The position numbers were made by a program, and so were the translations under genes. From contig KB235926.1 in assembly GCA_000332255.1 (NCBI GenBank), forward strand, positions 4,312,096-4,376,095: 64,000 nucleotides of DNA. Reading direction: 5' to 3'. The DNA comes from a cyanobacterium PCC 7702 (lineage in GTDB: Bacteria > Cyanobacteriota > Cyanobacteriia > Cyanobacteriales > Nostocaceae). A model generated the notes under the pieces. That model was given only the letters and a program-made list of their open reading frames with translations, made no database searches and was not told the origin of the DNA. This document shows, piece after piece, positions 62,249 to 64,000 of the stretch; position 1 is the stretch's first letter; each line of letters begins with the position of its first letter.

Positions 62249-63252
62249 ATGGGTACAGTTTACATCACTCAAGAAGATGCTTTTATCGGCAAAACAGATG
62301 AACGTCTCCACGTCAAATTCGAGAAAAAAACAATTCTGGACGTACCATTAATTAAAGTAGATGGTGTTGTAGTTTTGGGACGCGCGACAATTTCACCCGC
62401 CGTAATCTCTGAATTACTGGAGCGCCACATACCCCTAACTTTTCTCACAGAAAATGGTCGTTATTTGGGACGGTTAGAACCAGAGGTAACTAAAAACATT
62501 TTTGTCCGAAAAGCACAATGGCAAGCTGTTGGTGAATCAACTCAAGCCATTCACATAGTACGAGCGTTTGTACGCGGAAAACTAAAAAACTATCGAAACC
62601 TCCTCATCCGTCGTCAACGTGAATGTTCTGATTTAAACTTATCTGAAAACATAGCACGTTTAGAACAAGCAATTGTACCCATTGACACTACTGAAAATAT
62701 TAGTTCTCTTTGTGGGTTAGAAGGTGCTGGTAGTGCAGCTTATTTTGGCTGTTTCAACCAGCTCATTCGCACTCCAGAATTTACTTTTCACAAGCGCAAC
62801 CGTCGTCCACCAACAGATCCAGTCAATTCCTTACTTAGTTTTGGCTACTCCTTATTGCGACACGATATTCAAGGTGCAATTAATATTGTCGGTTTCGATC
62901 CCTATATAGGATACTTGCACAGCGATCGCTACGGTAGACCCTCACTAGCATTAGATTTAATGGAAGAGTTTCGTCCCTTGGTGGTAGACGCAGTCGTTTT
63001 AACTGCTTTGAATAAGGGTATACTAACACCTGCAGACTTCACAGCAGAACCATTAAGCGGTGCTGTTTCTCTACTCCCGGAAGGGCGAAAAACATTTCTG
63101 CGCTTGTACACCCAAAAAAGCAATCTGAATTCAAGCATCCGGTAATGGGACGCAAATGCACCTATCAAGAAGCCTTTGAACTACAAGCACGCCTACTAGC
63201 CAAATATCTCATGGGCGAAACAGAGAAATACCCACCTTTGGTTTTGAAATAG
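62249..63252 (+). CDS. cas1: CRISPR Cas1 integrase, frame broken near the 3' end
   Basis: The catalytic metal residues are E158 (GLEGAGSA), H224 (YLHSDRYG) and E239 (LMEEFRP). The continuous frame stops at 63145 after 298 residues, ending in non-family KSNLNSSIR. At an A6 run (63114-63119) moving to the -1 frame gives QKKQSEFKHPVMGRKCTYQE and 44 tail residues to the TAG at 63250-63252, for a total of 334, the usual length. One missing A (A7 to A6) or frameshift/slippage explains it. The active site precedes the break. I list the full length; the uninterrupted frame is 62249-63145. Confidence 0.85.
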
Positions 63253-63461
63253 AAACTGCAAAAGGCAGAATATACAAAACAAAACGAAACAGTCCTGACT
63301 ACCAATTGAGCGTAGCATCACATCCTAGAATACCCAAGGCAAAGAAAATAAAGGAATTTCATGACAGAATTCTGTCCTCTAACCTTCCCATGTCCGCCTT
63401 GTATGGTACTCAGTCGAATTATTTTTGCAATACTTCCTGTGGAAAAGGAGAAAAATGCTTC

Positions 63462-63746
63462 ATGAATGTTGTTGTGTCTTACGATGTTTCAGAAGATAAG
63501 CGCCGTACAAAAATCCACAAAGTTCTTAAGTCATACGGACAATGGGTGCAGTATAGCGTGTTTGAATGTCAACTTACTGATACTCAATATGCAAAGTTGC
63601 GATCGCGCCTGCAAAAGTTAATTGAACCTGATACTGATAACATTCGCTTCTACTTTTTGTGCGCCTGCTGTTTCGGTAAAGTTGAACGAATTGGTGGTCC
63701 ACAACCCTGGGACGAAAGTATTTTCTTTGCTGAATCGCGCGGATAG
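63462..63746 (+). CDS. cas2: CRISPR Cas2
   Basis: A 94-residue Cas2, MNVVVSYDVSEDKRRTKIHKVLKSYGQWVQYSVFECQL, with the ferredoxin-like fold and the conserved first-strand Asp (YDVSEDKRR). It bridges Cas1 dimers. The frame is open upstream to 63306, but the first 52 codons are not Cas2-like. AGGAG lies 11 nt before the ATG, somewhat far; another ATG at 63455 makes a 14-codon out-of-frame peptide. The cas1-cas2 gap is 209 bp, longer than usual, and holds the palindrome GACAGAATTCTGTC (63363-63376). Confidence 0.93.
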   Translation: MNVVVSYDVSEDKRRTKIHKVLKSYGQWVQYSVFECQLTDTQYAKLRSRLQKLIEPDTDNIRFYFLCACCFGKVERIGGPQPWDESIFFAESRG

Positions 63747-63963
63747 GTAGGTGTAAAAAAATCTCTTGCTACAAAAATGGCTGGAATCCCCTTGGCACAA
63801 CAATTAGGAGCAATATTGCCTTCTCACCCATCCGCGCTCCCTGTCCAGACTAGATTTCAGCCATTTACACCCCTAGTCAATCCAAATTTTCCATGCTATG
63901 ATTACACTATCCGCGCAAACGAACCTTGAAAAGTTAATACCAGCTTCCTTTCCGACTACTGCA
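63747..63963 (+). promoter_or_regulatory. CRISPR leader region with crossing inverted repeats
   Basis: The 217 bp between cas2 and the first repeat hold two pairs of inverted repeats: GCGCGGATAGGT/ACCCATCCGCGC (63737-63748 with 63826-63837) and ATGGCTGGAATC/GATTTCAGCCAT (63777-63788 with 63853-63864). They interleave, so both cannot form as simple nested hairpins at once. No gene is seen. The leader promoter and integration signals should be here. Confidence 0.55.
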
Positions 63964-64000
63964 GTCGAAATTCTAATTACTCCCTATTAGGGATTGAAAC
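63964..64000 (+). CRISPR. First CRISPR repeat (array continues past the window)
   Basis: The window ends with a candidate repeat of up to 37 bp: ...TCCCTATTAGGGATTGAAAC. TCCCT-ATT-AGGGA is the Cas6 hairpin, and ATTGAAAC is the standard 8-nt crRNA handle. Its exact start is not set, because only one copy is visible. Placement after cas2 and a leader supports it. Confidence 0.75.

Noticed and set aside
63114..63120. A-AAA-AAG dnaX-type slippery heptamer in cas1
   Set aside because: The heptamer is present but not in the zero-frame phase needed for classic tandem slippage; only single-tRNA slippage or a lost base would fit, so programmed frameshifting is not claimed.
63306..63461. 52-codon N-terminal extension of cas2
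   Set aside because: Cas2 proteins begin at the MNVVVSYDVSED strand; the extension is not conserved-looking.

Overview
This window is chromosomal DNA of a phycobilisome-containing, probably freshwater cyanobacterium. The evidence is a complete allophycocyanin operon (apcE-apcA-apcB-apcC), the cyanobacterial ATP synthase order atp1-I-H-G-F-D-A-C, paired flavodiiron proteins (Flv3 and Flv1), and many HIP1 octamers (GCGATCGC). ApcE has four linker repeats, as in the pentacylindrical phycobilisome cores of filamentous heterocystous and related lineages. I do not name a species.

Layout. (1) 1-2.2 kb: flavodiiron pair on the minus strand, flv1 cut by the window edge. (2) 2.4-2.9 kb: one-piece tmRNA with a readable tag, promoter and terminator. 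(3) 2.9-9.0 kb: ATP synthase operon, minus strand. (4) 9.4-10.6 kb: a methyltransferase. (5) 11.1-16.6 kb: phycobilisome core operon with large intergenic hairpins and a clear terminator. (6) 16.6-21.9 kb: a StrG-like putative Fe(II) oxygenase, then methyltransferase, a heme-oxygenase-like diiron protein, an H-NOX sensor and its HNOBA-type histidine kinase. (7) 22-37.6 kb: mostly housekeeping or broadly cyanobacterial genes (FtsW, creatininase family, PrsW, a kinase-like zinc-ribbon membrane protein, a Ser/Thr kinase with SH3, Ca2+/H+ exchanger, glycosyltransferase, DUF2079, TldD, CoaE, HemD, CobA). (8) 37.7-49 kb: accessory metabolic region with a methyltransferase, an oxidoreductase, a decayed aspartyl-hydroxylase-like gene (in-frame TAA), a dihydropyrimidinase-like hydrolase, a cupin, an archaeal/eukaryotic-type HisS, an aldehyde dehydrogenase, a nitrilase-fold protein lacking its catalytic Lys and Cys, and an SDR. 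(9) 49.3-51.7 kb: tRNA-Val(GAC), SelO, and a membrane/coiled-coil protein. (10) 51.8-64 kb: a full type I-D CRISPR-Cas locus: divergent WYL regulator, an unexplained 78-residue ORF, cas3', cas10d (csc3), csc2, csc1, cas6, cas4, cas1 (frameshifted near its 3' end), cas2, a structured leader, and one CRISPR repeat at the window edge.

How the parts work together. The CRISPR module has interference genes first (helicase, Cas10d with its own HD motif, Csc2 backbone, Csc1, Cas6 processing), then adaptation genes (Cas4-Cas1-Cas2), then the array. The WYL protein is placed to repress the locus; a dyad and a repeated half-site lie in the divergent promoter. The most unusual signals are the 78-residue HD-like ORF before cas3', the cas1 reading-frame break at an A6 run, the nonsense-interrupted hydroxylase, the catalytically stripped nitrilase homologue in the 40-48 kb cluster, and the possible functional unit of methyltransferase, diiron protein, H-NOX and kinase.
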